Shown: positions 24,170-33,401 of the stretch, in pieces | Layout of the letters: the number at the start of each line of letters is the position of its first letter | Position numbering within the stretch: the first letter of the stretch is position 1 | Source: Massilia sp. YIM B02763 | GTDB lineage: Bacteria > Pseudomonadota > Gammaproteobacteria > Burkholderiales > Burkholderiaceae_D | Length of the DNA stretch: 64,000 nt | Direction of reading: 5' to 3' | Assembly: GCF_030412015.1 (NCBI RefSeq) | Contig: NZ_JASNRD010000010.1 | Location: 78,859 to 142,858, forward strand | Translations under genes and position numbers: made by a program | The notes under the pieces: generated by a model | What the model saw: only the letters and a program-made list of their open reading frames with translations | Database searches by the model: none | What the model was told of the DNA's origin: nothing

Positions 24170-27055
24170 TCAGCGGGAAGTGTCGTCGTCGGGGAGGAAG
24201 GCGATGTCCACCTCGCCGATCACTTCGCCGGTGAGGAGGGAGGTGCGGCCTTGGGCGTCGGTGCGGCCCGCCACGACGCGGCCATCCTCGAAGGTGGCGC
24301 GGTAGCGCTGGTTCGGCACCGGCTGGCCCGTCTGCTGGTGCGTCAGCACCACGTATTCGTCGGTATGCAGGTGCGACACGGGCATGTCCAGGCCGCCCGG
24401 CGCGGCGCCGTCCGGCCCCAGGTGCACGAATTCGGCCGCCTTGTGCACTTCGCGCGCGTGGCTCTGGTGCGTGATGGAGCCGTCGGCCCAGTCGGTCTGG
24501 GCGCCGGGCGCCACCACGCGCACGGTCGGGGCATCGAGCTCGATGCGCTCCGCGGCGATCAGGCTGATGCGGCCGGACGACTTGATCTGGATATTGCCCT
24601 GGTGGGCGTGGATGACGATGTCGCCGCGCCCCGCCACCAGCTTGACGCCCAGCTCGTGGGCGAACAGGGCGACGCTGCGGGCGGCGCGCAGGAACAGGTT
24701 GCGGCCCGCCGCCACTTCCGTGTCGCCGGCGCTGACGACGTCGACCTTGCTGGCCGCGCCCAGCGCCAGGTTGTCGTTGCTGGCGACGATGATGCCGGCA
24801 GGCGCCGTCGCCGCCAGGATCGGCGCGCCGCCGCCCGCCTGCCCTTCGGCGACGTTGCTGCCCGCGTGCCAGCGCTTGAGCTTGTCGACGAGCTGGCCGA
24901 GACGCTCTCCGGCCGGCGGTTCGTCCGGCCGTTCGTTGGCGCCATGGACGGCCGCCAGCTTGCCGACCTCGTCCAGGATGCCCTGCAGGACGTCGGCCAG
25001 GCCGACGAGGCCGGCGCGGTCGAGCTGGCCGCCCGCGGCCCCCGGGCTGGGCTCGGCGCTGATCAAGACGCCCTGGGCACCGCGCACGGCCACGGACAGG
25101 TCGCTGCGCAGTTCGGCGCCCTCCCCGCGCGGCGTTGCGGCCGCGCCGCTGCTGTTGCCGACCCGCGGCTGCGCCAGCCAGCCGAGATTGAGTTCCGAGC
25201 TGCCGTGGTCGCTGGCCAGCTGGGCGCTGATCTCGCCGCGCGTATCGTCGAAGCGCAGCTGGCTGCCGCGCCCACCCTGCACCTCGCGCGAGCGCGTGCC
25301 CGACACGTAGCGGTTGGCCGGCAGTTCGCCGGCACCGGCGAACGCGGGCGGCGCCGCGCGGCCGTTATAGAGCTGGGCCAGCACGATGGGCCGGTCCGGA
25401 TCGCCGCCCAGGAAAGCGACCAGTACTTCGGTGCCGACGCGCGGCAGGCCGATGGCGCCCGACTGCTGGCGGCTGCCGCTGCCGTTGCCGGCCCAGTTGG
25501 ACGCCACGCGCACCCAGGCCGAATCGGCCGGCGAATCCGAGGCGCCGTCACCCTGCGCATGGGCGTGGTCGCCCGCGCGCATGCCGGGAAAGCGGATCTT
25601 GACGCGGCCCAGCGCATCGCAGTGCACCTCCTCGCCCGGCGGGCCGACGACGATGGCGCTCTGCAGCTGCGGATGCGGCAGGTCGGTGCGCGGGTCGAAC
25701 GCGGGGACGATGGGAATGCCGCGCCGCACGGCAGTGAAACCGACGTGCACCCCCGGCACCCCCGGCTGCCCCTGCTGCGGCGTGCTCCAGGCGCCGCCCG
25801 TATCCAGCGACGCCAGCAGGCGCCGGGCGCGCGCCTCGAGTTCGCGCGGCAGGTTGCTGTCCGCCGCGAGGCGCAGCTCCGTGATGACGAAGTCGCGTTC
25901 GGGCGCCGGGTGCAGGTCGATCTCCGGATGGTCTTCCAGCGTGAAGTACTCGCCGGCGCAGAAGTCGCGCACGCTGCCTTCGCCATGGAAGCACTTGCTC
26001 TCGAACTCGTGGCGGCTCATGCGCACCTGGCCCAGGCGCCAGTGGTCCTCGACGTCGTTGCCGGCATGCGGCATCTCGACCAGGTAGTCGTCCAGCGTGG
26101 CCGCCAGGCGGTTGCCGCTGGGGCCCTGGTCGGCGCTGCTCGTCGCGCTGGCCGTCATGAACTGGGGTCCGCCCGGATGCTTGTAGTCCCAGCTGTGGCG
26201 CGTGGTGACGCCCGGCCGCAGGCGGCGCGCTGCGGTCCAGGAAGTGATGGTGTCGCGGCCGTCGGCGGCGGCGTCGCGGTGGTAGCGCACGCTGCCGGCG
26301 CTGCTGCGCGGGAGCGCGTTCGCGTCGCCGAACAGCACCAGCGTGTGGGCGGGCGTGCGGTCGTGGGACGGATCGACGGCCGTGTCGCGGCTGCGTCCGG
26401 GGCGGAACACCCAGGCGACGCCACGCCGGCGCAACAGGCGCCGTACGAAGGCGGCATCCGATTCGTTGTGCTGCATGGTCTGCTCGCGCGGCGGGAACTG
26501 GCGCAGGTCGAACAACGGATCCAGTTCCAGCTCGAAGGCGGCACCCAGCACCGTGTTCGCATGGCGCCATTCGTCGCACAGCGCCTGCACGATCTCCAGT
26601 TCGTTCTGGTGGCGGAACACGCGGCTGTTGGTGCGCTTGTCCATGACGGCGAACACGTCGCGCAGCACCAGCTCGTAGGCGGCCAGGCCGCCGTCGGCGT
26701 CGCCGGCGCGCGCCTCGGTGACGATGCCGCACACGCTGCGCAGCTGCCGGCGGTCGGTGACGAACTGGATCTCGGCCGGCAGCGCGATCAGTTCCTTGAG
26801 CGGCAGCGTCGGATTGCTGCACAGGCAGGCGACGCGGTAGTCGATGCCCCCGCACACCGCTTCGCTGCCCTGCACGCGCTGCGGCAGCAGCACGTCTTCG
26901 AGCAGGCCACTGCCGTGGGCCAGGCGCAGGCGCAGGGGCCGGTGCGCGGTGCTCAGGGATTTTTCGTGCTGCAGGATGCGCAGGAACTCGCCGCCGATTT
27001 CCACATTCTCTCCTCTCCGGTCGCCCCATTGCGGCACGAGAGGGAATTTTTTCAT
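24170..27055 (-). CDS. vgrG: T6SS spike protein VgrG with long C-terminal extension
   Basis: 961 residues. The N-terminal gp27-like part (to about 430) contains EKSLSTAHRPLRLRL, HNESDAAFVRRLLRRRGVAW and RFDDTRGE later. The gp5 OB-fold region includes GRVKIRFPGMR, SAWVRVASNWAGNGSG and RVGTEVLVAFLGGDPDRP. The DUF2345 beta-helix extension follows (about 690-850), with IVIHAHQGNIQIKSSGRISLIAAERIEL. The tail after residue 850 ends with a small beta domain (GQPVPNQRYRATFEDGRVVAGRTDAQGRTSLL) like Tip-alpha-type adaptor ends that bind lipase effectors. Start at ATG 27055; a GTG at 27004 is an alternative. First gene of the vgrG-lipase-immunity cluster. No T6SS structural genes are in the window. Confidence 0.93.
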   Translation of the reverse strand: MKKFPLVPQWGDRRGENVEIGGEFLRILQHEKSLSTAHRPLRLRLAHGSGLLEDVLLPQRVQGSEAVCGGIDYRVACLCSNPTLPLKELIALPAEIQFVTDRRQLRSVCGIVTEARAGDADGGLAAYELVLRDVFAVMDKRTNSRVFRHQNELEIVQALCDEWRHANTVLGAAFELELDPLFDLRQFPPREQTMQHNESDAAFVRRLLRRRGVAWVFRPGRSRDTAVDPSHDRTPAHTLVLFGDANALPRSSAGSVRYHRDAAADGRDTITSWTAARRLRPGVTTRHSWDYKHPGGPQFMTASATSSADQGPSGNRLAATLDDYLVEMPHAGNDVEDHWRLGQVRMSRHEFESKCFHGEGSVRDFCAGEYFTLEDHPEIDLHPAPERDFVITELRLAADSNLPRELEARARRLLASLDTGGAWSTPQQGQPGVPGVHVGFTAVRRGIPIVPAFDPRTDLPHPQLQSAIVVGPPGEEVHCDALGRVKIRFPGMRAGDHAHAQGDGASDSPADSAWVRVASNWAGNGSGSRQQSGAIGLPRVGTEVLVAFLGGDPDRPIVLAQLYNGRAAPPAFAGAGELPANRYVSGTRSREVQGGRGSQLRFDDTRGEISAQLASDHGSSELNLGWLAQPRVGNSSGAAATPRGEGAELRSDLSVAVRGAQGVLISAEPSPGAAGGQLDRAGLVGLADVLQGILDEVGKLAAVHGANERPDEPPAGERLGQLVDKLKRWHAGSNVAEGQAGGGAPILAATAPAGIIVASNDNLALGAASKVDVVSAGDTEVAAGRNLFLRAARSVALFAHELGVKLVAGRGDIVIHAHQGNIQIKSSGRISLIAAERIELDAPTVRVVAPGAQTDWADGSITHQSHAREVHKAAEFVHLGPDGAAPGGLDMPVSHLHTDEYVVLTHQQTGQPVPNQRYRATFEDGRVVAGRTDAQGRTSLLTGEVIGEVDIAFLPDDDTSR

Positions 27056-27167
27056 GCTTCACCAAACGCGGAATTGGCTTGGCTCAGAATGCCCCGGTGC
27101 GAACTTTACTTGTGTGGCATGGTCGCACGCGGCACGGCGGATGGCGCGCATGCGCGCAGGATGACAT

Positions 27168-27971
27168 TCAGGCGCCGACGAGCGGTGCGAGGCGCGGCAT
27201 CGCCGCCAGCGCGGCGCGCATCGACGCCGCGCGCACCTCGTCCTCCGCAATGCCGCGCAGTTCGGCCAGCATGCGCCCGATCCGCGGGAGTTCCTCGGGG
27301 CTGTTGCGGCCCGGGTGGACCCATGCCGGCGCGATGTCCGGCGCATCCGTCTCGAGCACGATGGCGTCGAGCGGCAGCTCGGCCGCCAGGCGCCGGATCT
27401 GCAGCGCGCGCGTAAACGTCATGGCGCCGCCGAAGCCCAGGTGGAACCCCAGGTCGATGAAGTTCTGGGCCTGCTGGAAGCTGCCGTTGAACGCATGGGC
27501 GATGCCGCCCGCCGGACGGATCTGGCGCACGTGCTTCAGTACCTGGTCCTGCGAACGGCGCACATGGGTCAGCACGGGCAGGTCGAAGTCGCGCGCGATG
27601 CGCAGCTGCTCGCGGAAGAAGCGCTCCTGCTTGGCGCGCATGACCGGCTCGCACAGCATGGGGATGAAGTAATCCAGGCCGATCTCGCCGATGGCCACGA
27701 AGCGCGGGTCGGACAGCGATTGCTCCACACGCACGCGCAGGAAGGCCAGGTCCTCGTCGGTGGCGCGCGGCACGAAGATCGGGTGGATGCCCAGCGCATA
27801 GCTGGCGTTGGGCGCCCCCGCCGCCAGCGCGCGCACGCCGTCGAACGCGGCCGCCTCCACCGCCGGGATCACGATCATCCCGACGCCCAGCGCGCCCGCG
27901 CGCCGCGCGACGTCCAGCGATTCGGCGCCGAATTCGTGGGCGTCGAGGTGGCAGTGGGTGTCGATCCACAT
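27168..27971 (-). CDS. tatD: TatD-family metal-dependent deoxyribonuclease
   Basis: 267 residues from ATG 27971 (MWIDTHCHLDAHEF), preferred over an upstream TTG because the TatD family starts directly at this strand. Metal ligands are visible: HCH near residue 6, the Glu in AIGEIGLDYF, His in VLTHVRRS, and Asp in VLETDAPDIAPAW. Uses divalent metal in 3'-5' DNA exonuclease or repair activity. Lies 17 bp downstream of lolD on the same strand, probably cotranscribed. Confidence 0.93.
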   Translation of the reverse strand: MWIDTHCHLDAHEFGAESLDVARRAGALGVGMIVIPAVEAAAFDGVRALAAGAPNASYALGIHPIFVPRATDEDLAFLRVRVEQSLSDPRFVAIGEIGLDYFIPMLCEPVMRAKQERFFREQLRIARDFDLPVLTHVRRSQDQVLKHVRQIRPAGGIAHAFNGSFQQAQNFIDLGFHLGFGGAMTFTRALQIRRLAAELPLDAIVLETDAPDIAPAWVHPGRNSPEELPRIGRMLAELRGIAEDEVRAASMRAALAAMPRLAPLVGA

Positions 27972-27988
27972 GGCGTTCGTCCCGCGCG

Positions 27989-28702
27989 TCAAGCCCGTGC
28001 CGGATGCAGGCCCTGGTCGGTCAGGCGCAGCATGCGGTCGCAGCGGCGCGCCAGCTCGGGGTCGTGGGTGACGATGACGAAGGCGGTGCCGAGCGTCCTG
28101 GACAGCTCCAGCATCAGGTCGAAGATCGCCTGCGCCGTGCCGTGGTCCAGGTTGCCGGTGGGTTCGTCGGCCAGCACGCAGGCCGGTTCCGTCACCAGCG
28201 CCCGCGCCAGCGCCACGCGCTGGCGTTCGCCGCCCGACAATTCGCCCGGGCGGTGCACGGCACGCTTGGTCAGGCCCACGCGCGCGAGCATCGCCTCGGC
28301 GCGGCGCACCGCGTCCTCGCGCTCCACGCGGCGGATCAACAGGGGCATGGCGACGTTGTCGAGCGCCGAGAATTCCGGCAGCAGGTGGTGGAACTGGTAG
28401 ACGAAGCCCAGCGAGGAGTTGCGCAATTCGCCGCGCCGGGTTTCCGACAGCGTGGCGAAATCCTCGCCCTGCAGCGCCACGGTGCCCGTGCTGGGCGTAT
28501 CCAGGCCGCCGAGGATGTGCAGCAGCGTCGACTTGCCCGATCCGGACGCGCCGACGATCGCCACGCGCTCGCCGCGGGCGATCGAGAAGTCGATGTGGTC
28601 CAACACCTGGACGGCATAGTCGCCCTGGCGGAAGGTCTTGCCCACGCCGCGGGCGGAAAGGACCGGCGTGCCGGCAGTCGATTGGTTCATGGTCTCACTC
28701 AT
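27989..28702 (-). CDS. lolD: Lipoprotein-releasing system ATP-binding protein LolD
   Basis: 237 residues from ATG 28702, overlapping the end of the lolC/E gene by 8 bp; ATG 28690 is an alternative start. ABC signatures: Walker [11 protein letters not shown]-loop [14 protein letters not shown], signature [15 protein letters not shown], Walker [12 protein letters not shown], and the switch His in VTHDPE. The [12 protein letters not shown] segment is typical of LolD. It powers extraction of lipoproteins from the inner membrane for delivery to LolA. Confidence 0.96.
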   Translation of the reverse strand: MSETMNQSTAGTPVLSARGVGKTFRQGDYAVQVLDHIDFSIARGERVAIVGASGSGKSTLLHILGGLDTPSTGTVALQGEDFATLSETRRGELRNSSLGFVYQFHHLLPEFSALDNVAMPLLIRRVEREDAVRRAEAMLARVGLTKRAVHRPGELSGGERQRVALARALVTEPACVLADEPTGNLDHGTAQAIFDLMLELSRTLGTAFVIVTHDPELARRCDRMLRLTDQGLHPARA

Positions 28703-29960
28703 AACGCAGGGCCTGGGCCGGTTTGACACGGGATGCCGTAAAGCTCGGATAGATCGTCGCGACGAAGGCCAGCAGCACCGAGACGCCGCCGATCTTGATA
28801 ACGTCGGGCCAGCGCATGTCCGACGGGATCTCGCTGATCAAATAGATATCCTTGGACAGGAACTGGATGCCGAGCAGGTGTTCGATGAAGGGCACGATGA
28901 CGTCGATGTTCAGCGCCACCAGCACGCCGAGCGCGACGCCCACGACCGTGCCGATGATGCCGACCAGCGCCCCCTGCACCATGAAGATCTTCATGATGGA
29001 CGGAGGGGATGCGCCGAGCGTGCGCAGGATCGCGATGTCGGCCTGCTTGTCCGTCACCGTCATCACCAGCGTCGACACCAGGTTGAACGCGGCCACGGCG
29101 ATGATCAGCGTGAGGATGATGAACATCATGCGCTTTTCCGTCTGCACGGCGGCGAACCAGTTGGCGTTGAGCTTGGACCAGTCGCGCACCACGAGGTCGC
29201 CCGGCATCGATGCCTTCAGCTGCTGGGCCACCTGCGGCGCCTGGTGCATGTCGGCGATGCGCAGGCGCAGGCCGGACGGAGACTGCTGGCGCACCATGCG
29301 CTGGGCGTCCTCGATGTCGACGAAGGCCATGCTGGAATCGAATTCGTAGTGGCCCGCCTCGAAGATGCCGGACACGGTGAACAGGCGCGAGCGCGGCACC
29401 AGGCCGGCCGGCGTCATCGTGCCCTGGGCCAGCAGCATGTTGACCTTGTCGCCGATGCCCACGCCCAGCGAACGCGCCAGCGCATAGCCCAGCACGATGT
29501 TGAACCGGCCCGGCTGCAGGCTCTCGATGCTGCCCTGGCGAATCTGCTTCGCGACACTCGACACTTCATGTTCCTTGGACGGCAGGATGCCGCGGATGAC
29601 GGCCGGCTTCATCGTGTCGTCCTTCACCAGCAGGCCCTGGGTCTCGACGAACGGGGCGGCGCCGCGCACGGCCGGGTTGCGCCGCGCTTCCTGCTCGGCC
29701 TGCCGCCAGTCCGGCATGGCGCCGCTGGCGTCGAACACTTCGATATGGGCGAGCACGGACAGCATGCGGTCCGTCACTTCCTTCTGGAAGCCGTTCATCA
29801 CGGACAGCACCACGATCAGCGCCGCCACCCCGAGCGCGATGCCGGACACCGAGATCAGGGAAATGAAGGAAATGAAGCTGTTGCGGCTGCTGCGCTTGCC
29901 GGCCCGCGTGTAGCGCAGGCCGACCAGCCATTCGTACGGCAATTTGTGGATGATGCTCAT
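28695..29960 (-). CDS. lolC: Lipoprotein-releasing system transmembrane protein LolC/LolE
   Basis: 421 residues from ATG 29960 ([21 protein letters not shown]); the open frame extends farther upstream but that N-terminus is the family start. First helix at about 26-50 ([31 protein letters not shown]), a large periplasmic MacB-like domain to about 270, then three helices ending with [15 protein letters not shown]. Only one LolC/E gene sits here with lolD, suggesting the LolCD or LolFD arrangement of a single subunit as a homodimer (inference). Needed for outer-membrane lipoprotein sorting. Confidence 0.93.
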   Translation of the reverse strand: MSIIHKLPYEWLVGLRYTRAGKRSSRNSFISFISLISVSGIALGVAALIVVLSVMNGFQKEVTDRMLSVLAHIEVFDASGAMPDWRQAEQEARRNPAVRGAAPFVETQGLLVKDDTMKPAVIRGILPSKEHEVSSVAKQIRQGSIESLQPGRFNIVLGYALARSLGVGIGDKVNMLLAQGTMTPAGLVPRSRLFTVSGIFEAGHYEFDSSMAFVDIEDAQRMVRQQSPSGLRLRIADMHQAPQVAQQLKASMPGDLVVRDWSKLNANWFAAVQTEKRMMFIILTLIIAVAAFNLVSTLVMTVTDKQADIAILRTLGASPPSIMKIFMVQGALVGIIGTVVGVALGVLVALNIDVIVPFIEHLLGIQFLSKDIYLISEIPSDMRWPDVIKIGGVSVLLAFVATIYPSFTASRVKPAQALRYE

Positions 29961-30017
29961 GGCCCATGTAAATCTTTCTGGACCCGCAGTGTGCCATACA
30001 AAGCTCATCCGTGTGGT

Positions 30018-30030
30018 AATTGTCACAATT
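30018..30030. promoter_or_regulatory. Short palindrome upstream of the ferritin-like pair
   Basis: AATTGT-C-ACAATT in the AT-rich region between lolC and the ferritin-like operon. A candidate operator only; no regulator is known. Confidence 0.25.
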
Positions 30031-30156
30031 GGTTTGAATTTTCAAGCGCTTGCGTGCGCTGCCGCACGATTGAATTCCGGTTGCATTGCCGTGACAAGTG
30101 GTTAAGGTGAGTCGATTGGCCACCACCGGCCATGCCCCCATTACCAGGAGGAACAT

Positions 30157-31395
30157 ATGGCATTCAGCCTGTTCGACTCGAAAGGTACGTCCATCGAGAA
30201 CCAGCGCTATACCTGGCGCGACATGGTACGCAAACCGCTCAGCAAGCTCGACGACGATGCATTCACCCGCGTGCGCGTCATCATGATGAACGGCATCGAA
30301 ATCGAGGCGCTGCGCTTCTCGCACATGGCGGCGCGCTTCAACAAGGAACTGCGCCTGCCGCTCGCCCTCGTGCGCCGCTCCGAGCAGCACCAGGCGACGA
30401 TGATCAACTGGCTGCTGTCGCCCGACCACTCGCCGCTCGAGATCACCATCGCCTACGAGCAGGTCGCCATCGAGCTGACCGCCGCCGTGGCCCAGCGCGA
30501 GCCCGACCCGTACCTGGCCCAGACCTACCGCTACGGCCTGCTGGAGGACTTCGACCACATCTACCGCTACTCGGCGCTGCTCGACCGCCTCGAAGGCAAG
30601 GACCCCAACAACATCACGCAGAGCTATACGGACATCATCCCGGCGCGCCCGACCTGGGAGCACCACCGCCATCCGTCGGACGACCTGGTCGACCACTACG
30701 ACCGCACCCAGGCCCACATGCTCAGCAAGCTGCACGCGCTGACCATCACCTCCACCGAGGCCCAGACCCACAATTACTACATGAACGTGGGCCCCGTGTT
30801 CGCCGACCCGATCGCGCGCCAGCTGTACGCCGAGATCGCCTCGGTCGAGGAACAGCACGTGACGCAGTACGAATCGATGCTGGATCCGTCCGAGACCTGG
30901 CTCGAGCAGTGGGTACTGCACGAGGCCAACGAGTGCTACAACTATTACAGCTGCGTCGAGTCCGAGACCAACCCGCGCATCAAGGCCATCTGGGAACGCT
31001 TCCTGGACTACGAACTGGGCCACTTCCACGTCGCCGCGGAAGCCTTCCAGAAGTACGAGGGCCGCGACGTGGCCGAGATCGTCACCGGCCCGTTCGAACG
31101 GCCCATCGAACTCAAGAGCCAGCGCGATTTCTACCGCGCCGTGCTCGTGAACGAGGTCGACCTGCGCCGCAACGGCACCCAGTTCGTGCCGAAGGAACAG
31201 GAAAGCCAGGACAGCCGCGACTACCGCGCCATGCTGCACGCCGAGGGCGAGGCGAGCCAGCCGATCTCGGCCGGCTACATCTGGGTGCCCGGCACCGAGC
31301 TGATGACGCGCGGCCCCGCCAGCGGCGCCACGATCCCGACCGGCACCACGGCTGCCGCCATGATGCGCGCCAATCCCGGCGCGCTGCCGCACTAA
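30157..31395 (+). CDS. Ferritin-like protein with two putative helical-bundle domains
   Basis: 412 residues, all-helical, no signal peptide; ATG 30157 follows a strong AGGAGG. Metal-type motifs are spaced as in di-iron four-helix bundles: E130..H134 in LLEDFDHIYRY, E231xxH234 in VEEQHVTQYE, E256/E259 in LHEANECYNYY, and E286xxH289 in YELGHFHVAAEAF, plus Glu-rich helices at 48-56 and 101-106. This suggests a duplicated ferritin/rubrerythrin-like fold, the second half better conserved. Function unknown to me. Cotranscribed with a second ferritin-like gene 21 bp downstream. Confidence 0.72.
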   Translation: MAFSLFDSKGTSIENQRYTWRDMVRKPLSKLDDDAFTRVRVIMMNGIEIEALRFSHMAARFNKELRLPLALVRRSEQHQATMINWLLSPDHSPLEITIAYEQVAIELTAAVAQREPDPYLAQTYRYGLLEDFDHIYRYSALLDRLEGKDPNNITQSYTDIIPARPTWEHHRHPSDDLVDHYDRTQAHMLSKLHALTITSTEAQTHNYYMNVGPVFADPIARQLYAEIASVEEQHVTQYESMLDPSETWLEQWVLHEANECYNYYSCVESETNPRIKAIWERFLDYELGHFHVAAEAFQKYEGRDVAEIVTGPFERPIELKSQRDFYRAVLVNEVDLRRNGTQFVPKEQESQDSRDYRAMLHAEGEASQPISAGYIWVPGTELMTRGPASGATIPTGTTAAAMMRANPGALPH

Positions 31396-31416
31396 CGACA
31401 GGAATCGGAGGAAGAA

Positions 31417-32241
31417 ATGGCAGAACAGAAGGAACACGTGGGCATGAACAAGACGGGCGTGCAGATGGCGCCGCTGCAGACGAAGGCCATGCTCGACGAC
31501 GACAACATCATCACCCGCGGCACGCCCGGCGACGAGACGGCGATGGCCCAGCTGCGCCAGTCCTATATCGCCGAGGAAGACGGGCTCGGCTCCATTCCCG
31601 TGCCGGCCACGATGAAGGGCATGGTCAGCATGGGCGTGCACATGCTCAAGGGCGACAGCCCGCAGATCCTGCTCGACAAGATGGCCGAGCGCCTGGCGAT
31701 GGAGCGCACGGCCACGCGCCTGTACGACGCGCTGCTGACCAAGCTCGACGCGCTGGGCGAAGGCACGCTGTCGATCACGCGCGAACAGGTGGCCAGCATC
31801 CGCGGGGACGAGGCGCGCCACGCGCTGCTGATGCGCGACGCGATCGCGACGATGGGCGGCGACCCGACGGCGCAGACCCCGAGCGCCGACCTGGTCGGCG
31901 TGGAGGCGATGGGCCTGGTGCAGGTGCTCAGCGATCCGCGCACCAGCCTGGCGCAGTCGCTGCATGCGATCCTGACGGCCGAGCTGAGCGACGGCGTGGG
32001 CTGGGAAACCCTGATCGCCCTCGCCTCGGAAAGCGGGCAGGACGAGATGGTCGAGGGCTTCAGCGACGCGCTGCTGCAGGAGCGCAAGCACCAGGCCATG
32101 ATCCAGACCTGGTACGAGGAAGCCGTGGGCCTGGACAGCACCGCGTCCCAGGCCGCGGCGGCCAGCACCGGCCAGGCCAGCACGGCCAATACCGGCACCG
32201 CGATGCCGGACGCGGGGTCGGCACCGGGCAAGCATTCCTGA
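31417..32241 (+). CDS. Ferritin-like di-iron protein
   Basis: 274 residues; ATG 31417 with GGAGGAA upstream. Four helices from about residue 84 carry the canonical di-iron ligand order: E96 (LAMERTATRLYDAL), E132xxH135 (RGDEARHALL), E190 (ILTAELSDG) and E223xxH226 (LQERKHQAM). That E, ExxH, E, ExxH set is what ferritins, rubrerythrins and Mn-catalases use. Residues 240-274 are a disordered Ala/Ser/Thr tail. Likely a metal-dependent oxidase, catalase or iron store working with the preceding gene product; the activity is not known. Confidence 0.78.
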   Translation: MAEQKEHVGMNKTGVQMAPLQTKAMLDDDNIITRGTPGDETAMAQLRQSYIAEEDGLGSIPVPATMKGMVSMGVHMLKGDSPQILLDKMAERLAMERTATRLYDALLTKLDALGEGTLSITREQVASIRGDEARHALLMRDAIATMGGDPTAQTPSADLVGVEAMGLVQVLSDPRTSLAQSLHAILTAELSDGVGWETLIALASESGQDEMVEGFSDALLQERKHQAMIQTWYEEAVGLDSTASQAAAASTGQASTANTGTAMPDAGSAPGKHS

Positions 32242-32247
32242 CGCCGT

Positions 32248-32311
32248 CCGGGCCGGATGTCCGGCCCGGCAAGCCGCCGGTGTCCGCGCGAGCGCATTTC
32301 TCGCGGACACC
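32248..32311 (+). terminator. Two successive strong hairpins after the ferritin-like operon
   Basis: CCGGGCCGGA-TG-TCCGGCCCGG (32248-32269) just after the stop codon, then GGTGTCCGCG (32279-32288) pairing with CGCGGACACC (32302-32311). Neither has a long T-run, so termination may be imperfect or rho-assisted. Confidence 0.6.
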
Positions 32312-32333
32312 CTATTTGGCCTACAATACGGGT

Positions 32334-33401
32334 ATGGCCCAACTTACGCTCGTCCTGCCGTTCGCCCTCCCCGCCCCCGAATTCGCGCCCGAACTGGTCC
32401 GCGCCCTGCAAGCGCCGGCCCTGGCCGCGCTCTTGTCGAAATCATCATCTTCGCGCCGTCTGCCGCTGCCCGCCGCCGCCCGCGCCCTGCCGCACGAATT
32501 GTGGATCGCCGACGCGCTGGGGCTGTCGCACGGCGACCAGGGACTGGTGCCGGGCGTCGCGGCGGGCGCGATGCGCGGCTTCGGCCTCGATCCTGGCGAC
32601 GGACGCTGGTTCGTCGTCAACCCCACGCACATCCAGATCGCCCGTACCCATTTGCTGATGGGCGACACGCGCCAGCTCGACCTGCGCGAGGACGAGGGCC
32701 GCGCCCTGTTCGACAGCGCCCGCTCCTGCTTCGAGGAAGCCGGCCATGCGCTCGAATACGGCGCCGCCGACACCTGGTTCATGCGCGCCGACGCCTGGGA
32801 CGAGATCAGCACCTCGAGCCCGGATGCGGCCGTGGGCATGAACCTGACCGACTGGATGCCGTCCGGCCCGCCGGCGCGCGCGTTCCGCAAGCTGCAGAAC
32901 GAGGTGCAGGTGACCTGGTACACGCACCCCGTGAATGCCGAGCGCGAGGCACGCGGCCAGTCCGCCATCAATTCCTTCTGGCCGTGGGGCGAAGCGAGCA
33001 TGGCCACCGAACACGCGAACATGCTGGTCGCGAACGCCGGCCTGCGCAGCTTCCATCCGCCGCGGCTTGCCGCATGGTCGGTGCCCGGCTGGCTGGGCGC
33101 GCTGGCCCAGGAGCGTCCCGCAAGGCCGGCCGACGTGCTCGGCAAGCTGGACGGGTCGCTGCTGCTCGTGTGCGGCAACGTGGCGGCGCCGGCCATCGCC
33201 GCCGACTGGGGCGGCTGGCTGGAGCAGATGCAGCTGCTCGAAACCGAACTGTTCGCGCCCGTGCTGGAACGTGTCCGCGCCGGCGCCGTCAAGGACCTGC
33301 GCCTGGTGCTGAGCCACCGCGACGGCCACCTGGAAACCACGACGACCCCGATGGCCCAGCGCAAGTTCTGGCGCCGTCCGACCCTGGAATCACTGATGTG
33401 A
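32334..33401 (+). CDS. Phosphoglycerate-mutase-like conserved protein
   Basis: 355 residues from ATG 32334. A conserved betaproteobacterial protein usually placed before recJ and, as I recall, annotated as phosphoglycerate mutase or regulatory protein. Visible conserved blocks are HELWIADALGLS, WFVVNPTHIQIARTHLLMGD, ADTWFMRADAWDEISTSSPDAAVGMNLTDWMP, and NSFWPWGEA. These recall the alkaline-phosphatase-superfamily apo-PGM-like proteins, but I do not see a clear metal-binding set, so catalysis is unproven. Its stop overlaps the recJ GTG start (GTGA), so recJ is probably translationally coupled. Confidence 0.7.
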   Translation: MAQLTLVLPFALPAPEFAPELVRALQAPALAALLSKSSSSRRLPLPAAARALPHELWIADALGLSHGDQGLVPGVAAGAMRGFGLDPGDGRWFVVNPTHIQIARTHLLMGDTRQLDLREDEGRALFDSARSCFEEAGHALEYGAADTWFMRADAWDEISTSSPDAAVGMNLTDWMPSGPPARAFRKLQNEVQVTWYTHPVNAEREARGQSAINSFWPWGEASMATEHANMLVANAGLRSFHPPRLAAWSVPGWLGALAQERPARPADVLGKLDGSLLLVCGNVAAPAIAADWGGWLEQMQLLETELFAPVLERVRAGAVKDLRLVLSHRDGHLETTTTPMAQRKFWRRPTLESLM

